Assembly: GCA_020736575.1 (NCBI GenBank)
Contig: JAGPYM010000015.1
Span: 372,001 to 436,000 of the forward strand
Reading direction: 5' to 3'
Source of the DNA: Thelonectria olida
Taxonomy: Eukaryota > Ascomycota > Sordariomycetes > Hypocreales > Nectriaceae
Length of the DNA stretch: 64,000 bases
The translations under genes were made by a program, and so were the position numbers. The notes beneath the pieces are model-generated. The model was not told the origin of the DNA and did no database searches. It worked only from the letters and a program-made list of their open reading frames with translations. Numbering within the stretch: the first letter of the stretch is position 1; each line of letters starts with the position of its first letter. Shown one piece after another: positions 43,558 through 53,729 of this stretch.

Positions 43558-46273
43558 CTTGAATAGTTGTAGAAGACACACGGGGTGGTTGTTTGGTAGT
43601 TTGTAAAAGGTTTGTAGAGAAAGATTAACGAAAGGATGTAACCACCAGGGTTAACAAAAGTAAAGAATGATTGACTGAGAAGAGGGAATGTTGGTGATGA
43701 GATGAAAGAAGGAAGAGAAGTCTAGGGATGGACTTGGCGATGCTTCTTATAGAAAACGAAGCTCGAATGTCTACCCAACATGGCGGAACTGACAGCTGCT
43801 TTTCCTCCGACGAGCTAGAATGGATCAAGATGCCAATTCCCCATCTCTCTCATCCACTCCAGCTAATACGAGCTTGAATGGGTCACGATGCCCTCGTTTG
43901 CACCTTGATGCGGTCAGTAAACATGTCTGGCCCCGCCCAAAGCCCCCTTTTTCCCGTCTTCGCCGCAGTTTCAGGAAGGGCAGACTGCAGGGACCCCTAG
44001 CGCGAGATGGGATGTTTTGGCTGTTTGCTGCTTAGATTGTGCTGCCTAACCTCTATTCAACTCATTCCCACCCCAACCGATTGGTGGAAGCATTCAAGAG
44101 TTGTTTGACGTTGTGGTGCTACTTCGGAGCTGTGCCCGAGCGGCAAGGCCCCTGGACAATCTCAAGGCTGATAAGCTTCTCAAGGGAGGGAAGACAGGAT
44201 GGAATCTGCAGGGGTACTCGGTTCCCGCCAGAGGTTCCGGAAACTTGACATAAGCGACCAGGCTACGGGCCTTAGTTGGATGAGTCGACCTTATCGAGAG
44301 TAAGCTTGAAATCATGCTCATTTAGCTTATGTGTTTAGTTTTTCAAGCGGCCGTTGGCATCGAAACGGAGATGAAACAGCGTCCAGCACGTTCAAAAGAG
44401 GCGACATCCTATATCATGTTCGTTTCTCTCAATGTCGACTACATCTTCTCCTTGACGCGCACTGACTGCTCTCACCTCTCATTTGATCCAAACCAGCAAA
44501 AAAAAAAAGAAGAAAAATCGTATGCCGTAAATATGAGGCTGGCCGAAGGGCCGAAATTGGCCAGGGCCTTCGGATCCCTCCGTTTTCCCAGTTGAGCGTC
44601 TGCGCCGACGCTAGGATCATGCTTGAGGGAAGCGACCAGGGTCATGCAACTTGGGATAATGGAATGGAGCAATGCTATTTCGAAGCGACCAAATCACGAT
44701 TTGCTTGAGTCCTCACCCTGGATAGGGTCACATCATCTCATGTTTCTAGCTGGTCCACTTGGCACGTCAAAAATAGGTGGTTGTTACCGTGGTTCTTGAT
44801 GCTGTGTTGATGGAAGGCATGCATGGAACCCTGCCTCGCAACTTTACCAAGATCACATTTTCTTTCCATTTCACCCTCTCCATAGCATTACATATCTCAT
44901 TCATCTAATTGAATGCTTCAAGTCCGCCTTCTCATCAATATTACACGTGTTATCCATCTCCTTGAATGCTTCCATTCCCTCCAAGGCGCCACGTGAGAAC
45001 TCTCCAGCAACCAACACACTGCCAAAGACCCCTCCTACCCTAGACCTGTAGCTGTTTGACCCGTGGCCGTGTTTGATGTATATTAGCGTATCCCTACACT
45101 TTAACAAAACTTGTTCTCCACCTTGGTACGGTTGAGTTGCAACGGTTGGGATTGACCGACGAGACCTTGAAGAAAAATGTGCGGCAAAACGATGACCCAT
45201 TGGTGCAACCATGTGAATTTCCACAACATCTTGAAAGCGCGCCCACTTGCGACCTTAATTAGACTGTGATTGCTATTTCTCGTTGGTGCATAATTATTCT
45301 CAACCATCAAAATTTGTTATTACCCTCCGGACGAAGTCGAGTGGGAACAGTTTTGCCGTTAGACGACTTGCCCTCCCAGATTCCGTGCCCGAGATTCGGC
45401 TCCCACGACCGTGCAACAATATCATTAGCCTACCTTTCAGACATGCTGGAGTACCAGTTGAGGAGTTAATGAAGTGACATAAAAGGTTCATGTATCAGTA
45501 TTCGCTTCATTAGATTGTAATGAGTTGTCTCTCAGGGGTGCAGAACTTGCCCGATCCAGTCACGTGTTTAGTCATGTGATGACCTCCAGTTCTGCTCGTG
45601 AAACCGAACTGTCAGCTTAATGAGGAACCAACAGGAAGCTTAGCAACCTGAAGCGAAGTATGGGTGCTCGGCTATTGAATTGACAGGTACCCACCCTACC
45701 AACTAATACTACATGTACCCCTCAAGAGGTTATCGTCTGCGATACCAAGTAGCGTGTTGTCAGCGAGAGGATTGTACCATTGCCCATCCCAAGTATCTTC
45801 AGCCTCCTTGGCAGTCGCTACACCATGACAGCTCGATGCCGATCATCGATAGGAGTATCGCACATGATGAAGCTACGGTTGATCTTACATTGGCGGAGAA
45901 GTAGCTAGATTACTTATTATAATAGAGACTACGTCAATACCTGCCCCATTATTGGGCTCCATGCGACGTAGTGACTATATCACGAGAAGAAATCGTCTCA
46001 GCCGTGAGGCAATCCTTTCTTATCCGTGATCTTGGTATTTTGCAAGCTATCTAAACGTATTATTAGGAACCCAATCAAAATGAAAATAAAACCCACTTGT
46101 GCAATGCTTAAGTTCTTTCTCTCAGACGCGTACTGCTCAAGAATTCTGATCACAGGTCGTAAAAGTCGGGCTTTGGAATTTTAACGAGCAACAATCGCTT
46201 CGCCTGATGTCATTCAGAATCTACATACATGCTTATCCATCTTTTTCTTCTTCCTTTTACTTCTTGTCCCCAT
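43558..46273. other. Gene-poor interval, 2.7 kb
   Basis: Apart from the pectate lyase promoter on the left, I find no gene. Frames are short and overlapping. Features are a poly-A tract at about 44,497-44,511, repeated CTCATCAATATTACACGTG / CTCCTTGAATGCTTC-like phrases at about 44,910-44,985, and generally AT-rich sequence from 45,900 on. It could hold a decayed mobile element, but I recognise none. A GTGCCCGAGCGGC string at 44,129 resembles a tRNA D-arm but no cloverleaf follows. Confidence 0.45.
43745..43750 (-). promoter_or_regulatory. TATA-like element of the pectate lyase gene
   Basis: The minus strand reads CTATAAG here, about 190 nt before the ATG at 43557, followed by a CT-rich leader. 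Position and context fit a core promoter for a highly induced gene. Confidence 0.4.
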
Positions 46274-47213
46274 TTACCAGGATGTGCTATTCAAGCAGTC
46301 TGAAATCGATGCCTCTTGCATCTCGCGGTACAGCTCAAACTCCAAGCTGATCCGACTTTCAAGTGCCTGCTCAAACTCAGCCTGATCCGCAGCCGCAATT
46401 TGAACCCCCCCCCCCCCTCCCTGGGTTTTCACCAAGATTTGCGAGAGAAAGATACATGCCGCACTAACAGGCAAAGAGTCTTCGTACGTGATCAGTTCGC
46501 TCTGGACGGCTCCGGACTTGACCAGAGACTCAAGGTCGGAACCATGTGCCAGGTTGTATGCATCAGCAGTAGACTTGTAGGTGAAGTATGCGAGCTCGTC
46601 TCGACGCAAAGATTCCAGGCAATCGGGAAACTTATTGGAAGCCTCGACTAAGAGTTCTTGTTGGCTCCGACTTTGCTCCTGGGGCGAGTTTGGCGGTGGG
46701 AGCTTAATAGGTTTTCATGTCCACAGTTGAGTCTTTGAGCCATTGGAAATTTTGAATCGCATCGTTAATGAACTCTTCGGCAACAGAGTGGGAGAACAAG
46801 CCGCTGTTTTCAAATTCTTGGATTAGTTCGACACATCGAGGAGTGAAGATTTTGCGCTCGCGTAAGATGTTGACCGCTTTTGGGCGAAGGGATTCATCCT
46901 GGATCAGCTCCAGGTGAAGGAGGAATGCGAAGACTCGGAATGGGTTGCGAGCTAGGGAGCGTTTTGCAAGTGGTCGGAAGCAGGTAGCACGTATTGGAAG
47001 GCTGGCGACGGAGAGGTCGTAGTAGCGTACGGGGCACATCCCCATTACCGAAAACGAGCGACGCATCATGGCGAGCGCACCGGCTGTACGGAGTCGGATA
47101 GCACCATGGCGTTCAACCTTAGTGTGATGTTGAATGTTTTGGTTGCTGCGGTGGTTGATATCTGACACTAGTATCATCTGTCGGTACTTGTCGGAGAGGG
47201 CAGAAGTGAACAT
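46274..47213 (-). pseudogene. DUF1338 / 2-oxoadipate dioxygenase-decarboxylase-like pseudogene with central deletion
   Basis: DUF1338 (YdcJ/HglS) enzymes are Fe(II)-dependent 2-oxoadipate dioxygenase/decarboxylases of lysine catabolism. The N-terminal family sequence is clear at 47213-46704: VERHGAIRLRTAGALAMMRRSF, VMGMCPVRYYDLS, NPFRVFAFLLHLELI and RKIFTPRCVELIQEFENSG, ending at DSTVDMKTY followed by a stop. The family C-terminus resumes at once in another frame: KLPPPNSPQE, KFPDCLESLRRDELAYFTYKS, ITYEDSLPVSAACIF and FEQALESRISLEFELYREM, stop at 46274. The central segment of roughly 100-150 residues, which in the family contains the HINHLTPRTLDID-type metal and substrate motifs, is absent. 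The segment between QM and VERHGAIR is also shorter than usual, and no ATG is found upstream although the frame stays open to about 47,330. A C14 run (about 46,406-46,419) lies in the C-terminal part. The gene cannot encode the normal enzyme. Confidence 0.8.
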
Positions 47214-49071
47214 GGATCTGACAGTGTCCGGGGACCAGTTTCTTTCATCGTCATTGCGGGCGGTTTTGGGGTGAATGATTTGTGTATGAGAGCGAACAAG
47301 GTGCGAACGGAGGATGAAAAGATCAAAGTCTGATCAACGCTTCACTATGATATTCTGGTTTCTAAAGGTTATGTTGAAGGGATTGATCTCTCACTTCTAT
47401 AGTGTGCTCATCTCTTATCTCGGTCTTTGTAAGTGCGAATGTCTGTGTTCACTGTGACGTATCTCAACGTCGGCAATTCCGTGCTCGATAGCTCTTCCGG
47501 AGGTGTGGGCAGTAACATTTGTTTATGCCGGCGGCGAAAAGCAACTGGGAAGCAGATCGCAAGCTCGAGGCTGTGTTCCACGCCATTTTCAGTCTGAATC
47601 GCCGTCATCTAAAATAGCCGACGGCTTTACGGCAATATCACCGGCATGGCTCGCATGCAGTGCAAACGACCCTAAGGGGACATGACCAAGTTGTCACGAA
47701 CTGGGACGATGTGGTGTCTACTCTTAGCGCTAAGAATCTGGTTTTGGTCCCGTTTTGGCTTGGAGGGAGATGTGAGCTCCATTTCAAGAAGCTGGAGAGT
47801 GTATATTTTCCCTTTCAGCAGCCATATCAGCACCACGAAGGAACTAGCGGTTTGGGTTCCGAATATATGAGCTTAATATAGAAATTAAGTCAATGCTGTC
47901 TAGCAGAAGCTGTTGACAGGACGTACAGAAGCAGGCCACATATACGACTTACCGATATACAGAGATGCCATCAGCACCCAAAGCGTTGGCATCCTTGACT
48001 TGAATCATATCATCAACGCAGTTACCTTGACATCTGGGTCTGCAGGCAATTCCATTCCTTATTCGGGGGGATGGGCTCTATGCTCTCTATCCCACGAGGG
48101 CTCATCCGTGCGCCCAATACGAGACAGATTCTTGGAGATATATCATGCGCCAAGCAACAATGACGCGTGTCTCAAACACTCGGAGCGATCCGGAGCTTCC
48201 GCCGATTGCAGACCAAAAGTTTAAAAAGCATGCGCCAAGATGTGACAAGATGAGATTCTTGAACCCCTGTCAGTCCCTTAGAAATATCTATCCTCGATCT
48301 ACTCGAAGCGTTCGTCTATTTCGTACAACTTCTGCTAGATGATCGAATTGCTGACTTGATTCCCAGCTTACTAGAAGTTTGAATCAATCAACCACATTTT
48401 TCTGCTTTGGCATCGTAACTGGTTCGAAGATGTTATCAGGATCAAAACACACCCTTGCTAAGACCCCGGTCGGGCCATCGTCTGGGAATTATTTGAGGGT
48501 TATGTGTATGCTACGACCCACTAGCAATTCTCACCTGATGAGATCAAATGGAGCCCCATTGATGATTCCCATTATACGAGAAAGTGATACGTGGGATCGC
48601 CATGCCCACTGGCTCCTTAGTGCCCTCCTCTTCCTTGGCATTGATATCTTAGCTGCCCACGGCCTTGGACTCTAGGGAAACCAGAAAACATTTTAAGTTA
48701 AGCTTCGCCCTTAATTGTAGCACGGAGAAACATCTTACACATGTCACCAAACTTAAGCGGTAGGATTCTGGGTTTAATCGAAGTAGGTCTTCCTTTTTCA
48801 TGGAACTTGTCCGACTTATACTTTGAAAATGAGTAATCTGCCTTATTCTCAAGTGATGCTGGTGTAGAGATGCTGTCAATGAAGGCTATATAAGTCGCCA
48901 TTGGAAAGCCCGTTACGACCGCCACATACCTATTTACATTGTCCAGGTGCCTTTCGTCCCTTCTTTTCCATTCGATATCTGCCAACGCTTAGGCGGCGTT
49001 GGCTTATTTTTCAGTCGTTCCCTATTCAACTTCTTCAGTTTCACCTTTTATTTTCATCGCCCATTGACAAC
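47214..49071. other. Gene-poor AT-rich interval
   Basis: About 1.9 kb. Short frames (47408-48985) are not convincing. On the minus strand near 48,450 a fragment reads FDPDNIFEP, reminiscent of the C-terminal end of berberine-bridge-type FAD oxidases, but flanking frames contain stops, so at most this is a decayed relic. The right end is the subtilase promoter with a pyrimidine-rich leader. Confidence 0.4.
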
Positions 49072-52049
49072 ATGCATCTCGGCTATCCGTTGTGGCTTGC
49101 TGTGCTTCTCTTGAACAGCCAAACTTCTGCTTTCCCATACCCAGATGACTGGGCCGGGCTGCATCATGAAAGATTCAATCTTGAGAGAAGGCAGCAAGTC
49201 TCAGGTTGGAATACCTCAACCCAAGTGCAGTCCACAACGCCTCAAGTTCTCTCATCGTCTATTGTTTCCGAAATCTCTACATCTATTTCATTAGTCCGTA
49301 CGACAGTTCAAAATATCACCACGCCGGCGATTGCGCGGCCTCCTTCTACTAAGCCAAGCACCCCAATCTCTACGCCGATTACACAGCCACCTCAGACCAC
49401 CCCAGAGCAGTCGACGAATGTATTGACTACCTCTACAAACGCAACAACAACTACCGCAACCGCAACAACCTTGACAGTATCAAACGGTGAGACTGCTACG
49501 CCTGATGTAGGCTCATTCATTCTAGGTGGCTCTGCGGGCGGCTTCCTGCTAGTCAATGGCGTTACCTTCTCTGTACCCCAAGGAGCACTCGTGTCAGTCT
49601 TGGGAGCGGGAGGGAACGGCCAGGCTCCGGAGGTTACAACGCTCCGGGATCCAGAACAAACCCAAGATCCGGGGACCACGGCAGACCCAGGACCTACATC
49701 AGAGGAACCGACGACCCTCGACTCCACCCCTACGTCGGTCACTGCTACTTCATCGTCCACGCCATCTTCTACAGCGTCACCGTCGCAATACATTGTGTTG
49801 GTGTCGTCGGATGCCACAGAAGCACAGATTCAGGAAATCAGCAAAATTCTCGCAGAGGCTGCAAATCCCGACACATTGACAGAGGTCACAAGTGAACGAA
49901 CCGGCCTTGTGGTGTTTTGGAAAGCGACTATTAGCCCAGACCAAGCTGAAACCCTTCGAAAGACTACTGGTGTAAGCCCAAACTCCCTGCTCATCTGATG
50001 TGAGGCTAAATAGGAGACAGGTGTCCAGCGTTTCTGAGGATGTAATTTTAGAGAACTTAACCACGACACCGGTGTCAACTCCCTCGGCCACACCTCGATC
50101 TACAGCAGCTACGGGTGTTCCGGGCTCGCCAAGCACAGATGTCCCTAACCCGGTAAGTATCGAGTTGCAATCTGGTGCTGTGGAAGAGCTCAAAGCGATT
50201 TCACAGCCGCGGGGGGCCAGTCTCAATGACCTGCCGGGATATGGGTATGCTAGCGAGGCCGGAAAGGGCGTTACCATTTACGTGATTGATACTGGGGCGA
50301 ACCCGGAGAATCCGGTACAATCCCCGAGTCAACCTGAAGCGAGTGAGACGATTGTTAACAGTGAAAACAGGAATGGTCGGGCATGCCGGGAACAAAGGAG
50401 TTCATATTCCCTCCCTCAGTTCCAGCCATTGAATCCGACTTCCTCAACCACGGTTCCTGCGTTGCATCAAAGGCGACGGGGCCCAAGTTTGGAACAGCCA
50501 AGAATGCCAACATTGTCATGCTCAAGCTGCCCGCTGACCTGCACATGTCGGCTATTTTCGCATCTTTGGTGGAAGTAAGTAATGACGTTTACCAAAAGGG
50601 TCTGGCCGGAAAAGCCGTTATAAACATGTCTCTCGGATCGCGTAAGTTGATTCAACCCTGTCTCCCGTCATCGTCTTCGTCGCCAGCTTCTAATCGGTTT
50701 GCCTGAGCAGGTATTGGTGACAAAGTTGCCGACACCAGAGAAGCCTACAAGCTTCTTCTCGCCTCAATTATCATGGAAGACATTGTTATTGTAACAGCGT
50801 CAGGGAATGATGCGGTACGGATATATTCACTGCTAACATTTGTGCTCGTTGCAATTGCTAACCGTCCCTTTAGCAATATGGTATTTATGATGTCAGCGAC
50901 TACCCGGCTCTCTTCGTCAAAGACATGGACATCGTCGTCGTCGGTGCTGTCGATAAAGATGGCTATCGGGAATTCTACTCTCAGGGCTCCGGAGACCAGT
51001 TGACAGTATCTGCGCCTGGGAATGTCGACTGTGCCTCAGGTCGTAACGATGGCGATACAGAGCTCTACGGCACATCATTTGGTTAGTTACCCATCAGTTT
51101 CGTGGCATGTTATTACTTACACTGAGACACACCAGCCGCACCAGCCGTTGCAGGCGTCATCGCAGTTTGGCTCTCGCAGGAACAGTACAAAACCCAGCTC
51201 CAGGTACCAGGAAAGGTTGTCGCCAACGTCAAGTCATTGCTGCAGTCTCTGGCATACGAGCGCGTCGAGGGCGAGCCACCTGTAGTCTGGAACGGTGTTG
51301 ATCCGCGCGGATTGGCCTGCGCAGTGCCGGCAGCTAATGGAAAGCGTCAAGAAGCCACAACCCCATCGGCGTGTCAAGCTACTTCTACGTCTGTTCTGAG
51401 CAGTTCCAGTTCGATCCTCGAAACCATCGCTATATCAACGCTCACCTCTGCAACTCTCAATGGTACAACTCTGGTTTCCACTCCTCCTACTTCTACAACC
51501 CTTGCTATCTCCACCACAGCGCAGCCGACAGTTCCAGCAAAGCCAGAGTGGACAACTCCAGCTGGGTGGGAAATAGTATTCGAAGCCGATGGAGTGGCCA
51601 GTCACAGCTACAGCTCTACTGCCAATAGCGCCAGTGACGGCCTAGACGGCAACCCGGAACAGTGGTGCCTAGACAAGTGCGGTGGTAAGTATATCTGAAC
51701 ACAATGGCCGTCTAGCAATTCAGATGAAGCTAACAGACGACCTTTTCAACCCAGACGGGTGTTCTTCCGTCTTCCTCTCCCGCCAGTTGCAGCTCATCAG
51801 GGGCCAATACAACATATACTTTATATGCAACATGTAGGTTCCCTAAAAGAGAAAAAATATTGGAATTCAGTGTCCAAATTAAGAGCGTATATACTAACAC
51901 CGTCTCTCTACTAGGTATGACCGAGTGTGGTCCGACGAGTTTCGCCAGGACGGTTTTGAAGGTCAGGTTGATGCTGGGGTGGCCCTCAAGTAAGTAATGT
52001 TTCGCCTTCCATAGCATGGAAATCTACTAACTTCGATAGCAAACTGTAA
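49072..52049 (+). CDS. Secreted subtilisin-like serine protease (S8) with Ser/Thr-rich regions
   Basis: Extracellular endopeptidase. The ATG at 49072 opens a signal peptide (LGYPLWLAVLLLNSQTSAF). A Ser/Thr/Pro-rich mucin-like stretch (about residues 45-240) is interrupted by GSFILGGSAGGFLLVNGVTFSVPQGA. An inhibitor-I9-like propeptide follows (SQYIVLVSSDATEAQIQEISKIL). Then comes the catalytic domain: Asp in VTIYVIDTGANPE, His in LNHGSCVASKATG, oxyanion Asn region VTASGND and Ser in GTSFAAPAVAGVIAVW. The triad is therefore intact. A second Ser/Thr-rich linker leads to a small Cys-containing C-terminal domain (EQWCLDKCGGDGCSS) ending NKL at 52049. There are at least eight introns; those flanking the His exon splice to NPEWSGMPGTKEF. 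Length is roughly 800 aa, long for the family because of the linkers. It is tail-to-tail with the lectin-like gene (88 bp apart). Confidence 0.9.
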
Positions 52050-52137
52050 GGATCATAGATTTAGCTATACAACTTGTTAAGGTTAGGGCCCCCTATCTCA
52101 TAGAAAATATTTTGGCTTGAAATACTATTGAGGCAGT

Positions 52138-52836
52138 TTATCGTTTCCAAAGTTTGAAGATCTGGTTGGGACCACCATGATCTGTCCAAATAAGCATGGG
52201 AGCTCCCTGGCCGAAGCCACCCTCCTGGTCAAAAACACAATCGGGGTATTTGGAACTCCGGATTCTATTAACTTAATCAGCCCTAGTCCGTCATGTTTGA
52301 AAGCTGCTTGAACTCACTTGACCTTGGTCTCCCAGTCCCATTCCCCCGAGTGGACGTCACCACCCTCAATATACCAGTGGGCACTTTCATCACGCCAGTC
52401 TACTTGCTGGGCGCGAAGTCGTTGGCCATTTCCTAAGCGTCTAGTGTCAGTGAGTATTCCGTACCTTGGTAAGATGAATTCAAGTCTTCCAAGGCTGAAC
52501 CAGGTCTCTCTTCCGCCCATGCTGTACCTACCTCTCGCAACTAAGTATTCTCCATTCGCAAGACTTTGAATCAAAACCGCACTCTTGTTTGGCACCCCCA
52601 AGATTAACCAGATCTGGTTCGGATTTGTTGCTGGATTGCCGGTGTCACTATTGGAACAGCGTTAATAACTGTGTGCAGGGCATCGAGTGACGCTCTGCTT
52701 CTTACAAGGCGATGACCGGGGGCTCCATCCCTCCTCCACCAGCAAGGTCGACAAACTTGCCATTCAACTCAGTGCGAATGTTGCACTTGAAGATGTACTG
52801 GGGCTCGTGCCCGCTGAAGCTCGTTTCTTCAGGCAT
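52138..52836 (-). CDS. Beta-trefoil (RICIN-type) lectin-like protein
   Basis: Single-domain beta-trefoil protein, the fold of R-type carbohydrate-binding modules; only a binding fold is indicated, with no catalytic domain. Four exons: start ATG at 52836 (MPEETSFSGHEPQYIFK), introns near 52708-52650, 52528-52471 and 52316-52260, stop TAA at 52140-52138, about 165 aa. The three trefoil subrepeats are visible: NGKFVDLAGGG then NQIWLI; QSLANGEYLVARG then HWYIEGG; and FDQEGGFGQGAPMLIW then NQIFKLWKR. The NQIW/NQIF endings match the QxW signature. No signal peptide, so it is probably cytosolic, as for many fungal defence-type lectins. Splice choice at the second intron matters: read-through stays in frame and would add a Trp-containing insert. 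Sugar specificity unknown. Confidence 0.8.
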
Positions 52837-53729
52837 TTCTTACTTAGATGAGGATTTGACCAACAGTGAGGTTGTGAAAGGGAAGAACGCAATGAGTGGC
52901 TTAGGTAGCACGGACACGGGCAATGACATGCGTTTAAAACCGCGCGCAGTACAGTGCAGGATTCAGGTAGCTGAGGAGAGGGGACTAGATGCGCCGCACT
53001 TGAGCCAGATGCCGCTTGACTGGGTCAAACATAAAGCGCTTGACGTTACCGATTAGGCATATGGCTCCGCCGATAGATCGGACTGGCCGAGCTGGGACGC
53101 AAATAATCAATAGATCGTTGCTTTAGTGGTTCAGCTGATGGAGCTAGTTGTTGTACTGCCAAGGTCACTAATCCAGGAACTTGGCTTGGTGATATCAACA
53201 CCGAGGAGTGGCGGCGCTTTACCACCGTCATAGCAACTATACTCCAAGGTATATTCACCTATGGAAATTCCTCCAAGCATAAGGTCTCATCCAGGTCGCT
53301 CAGTTTGAATCGGAAAGTTTCGGGCGATTTGCTTCGGGACTGGACTCGGGTCGCGCGGACCGGCAGCCGAGCCCTAGTCTCGCGCGGAACTGGTGACTGC
53401 TCAGAACATCCTGGGACGACCCGGCCTTGGTATCCGTACACCTGGCGCTACTGAATCGCGACACGTCGACTATTGACTGGTAGCGCGTAATGCTGACGGA
53501 CTCAGGGCTAAATGGCATTTGAATATTCACCGCACCATCAAGAGCGAGTTGCTGGCACAAAGACATGAATTTTGTGGTCGACATGTATTGCCCCTGTCGG
53601 AAACACTGAACTACCTAACTGTAGACACCGTTTGCAAATACAGCGAGTTTTCCGTTTACAGTGAACGTGCCTAGCCTGGAAGTGCGACGCGCTTCGCTGA
53701 CTTGTTCCTCAACCGAAGCCAAGTAACCC
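52837..53729. other. Intergenic, possible gene fragment at 53,440-53,584 (minus)
   Basis: About 0.9 kb. On the minus strand from the ATG at 53584 a frame opens with MSTTKFMSLCQQLALDG and continues VNIQMPFSPESVSITRYQSIVDVSRFS. It is protein-like but breaks off, and I cannot place it in a family. It may be the remnant of a truncated gene. The remainder has no structure I recognise. Confidence 0.35.

Noticed and set aside
42669..43566. Long open frames of 121 to 229 codons in other frames of the pectate lyase gene
   Set aside because: They arise from the strong codon bias of the real gene; their translations are low-complexity Ser/Pro/Arg/Leu with no family features.
44125..44160. tRNA-like string GTGCCCGAGCGGCAAGGC
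   Set aside because: No matching acceptor stem, anticodon loop or T-arm could be found within 90 nt.
48380..48480. FAD-linked oxidase C-terminal motif FDPDNIFEP
   Set aside because: Only nine residues match the expected pattern and stops lie on both sides; kept only as a hint of a relic.
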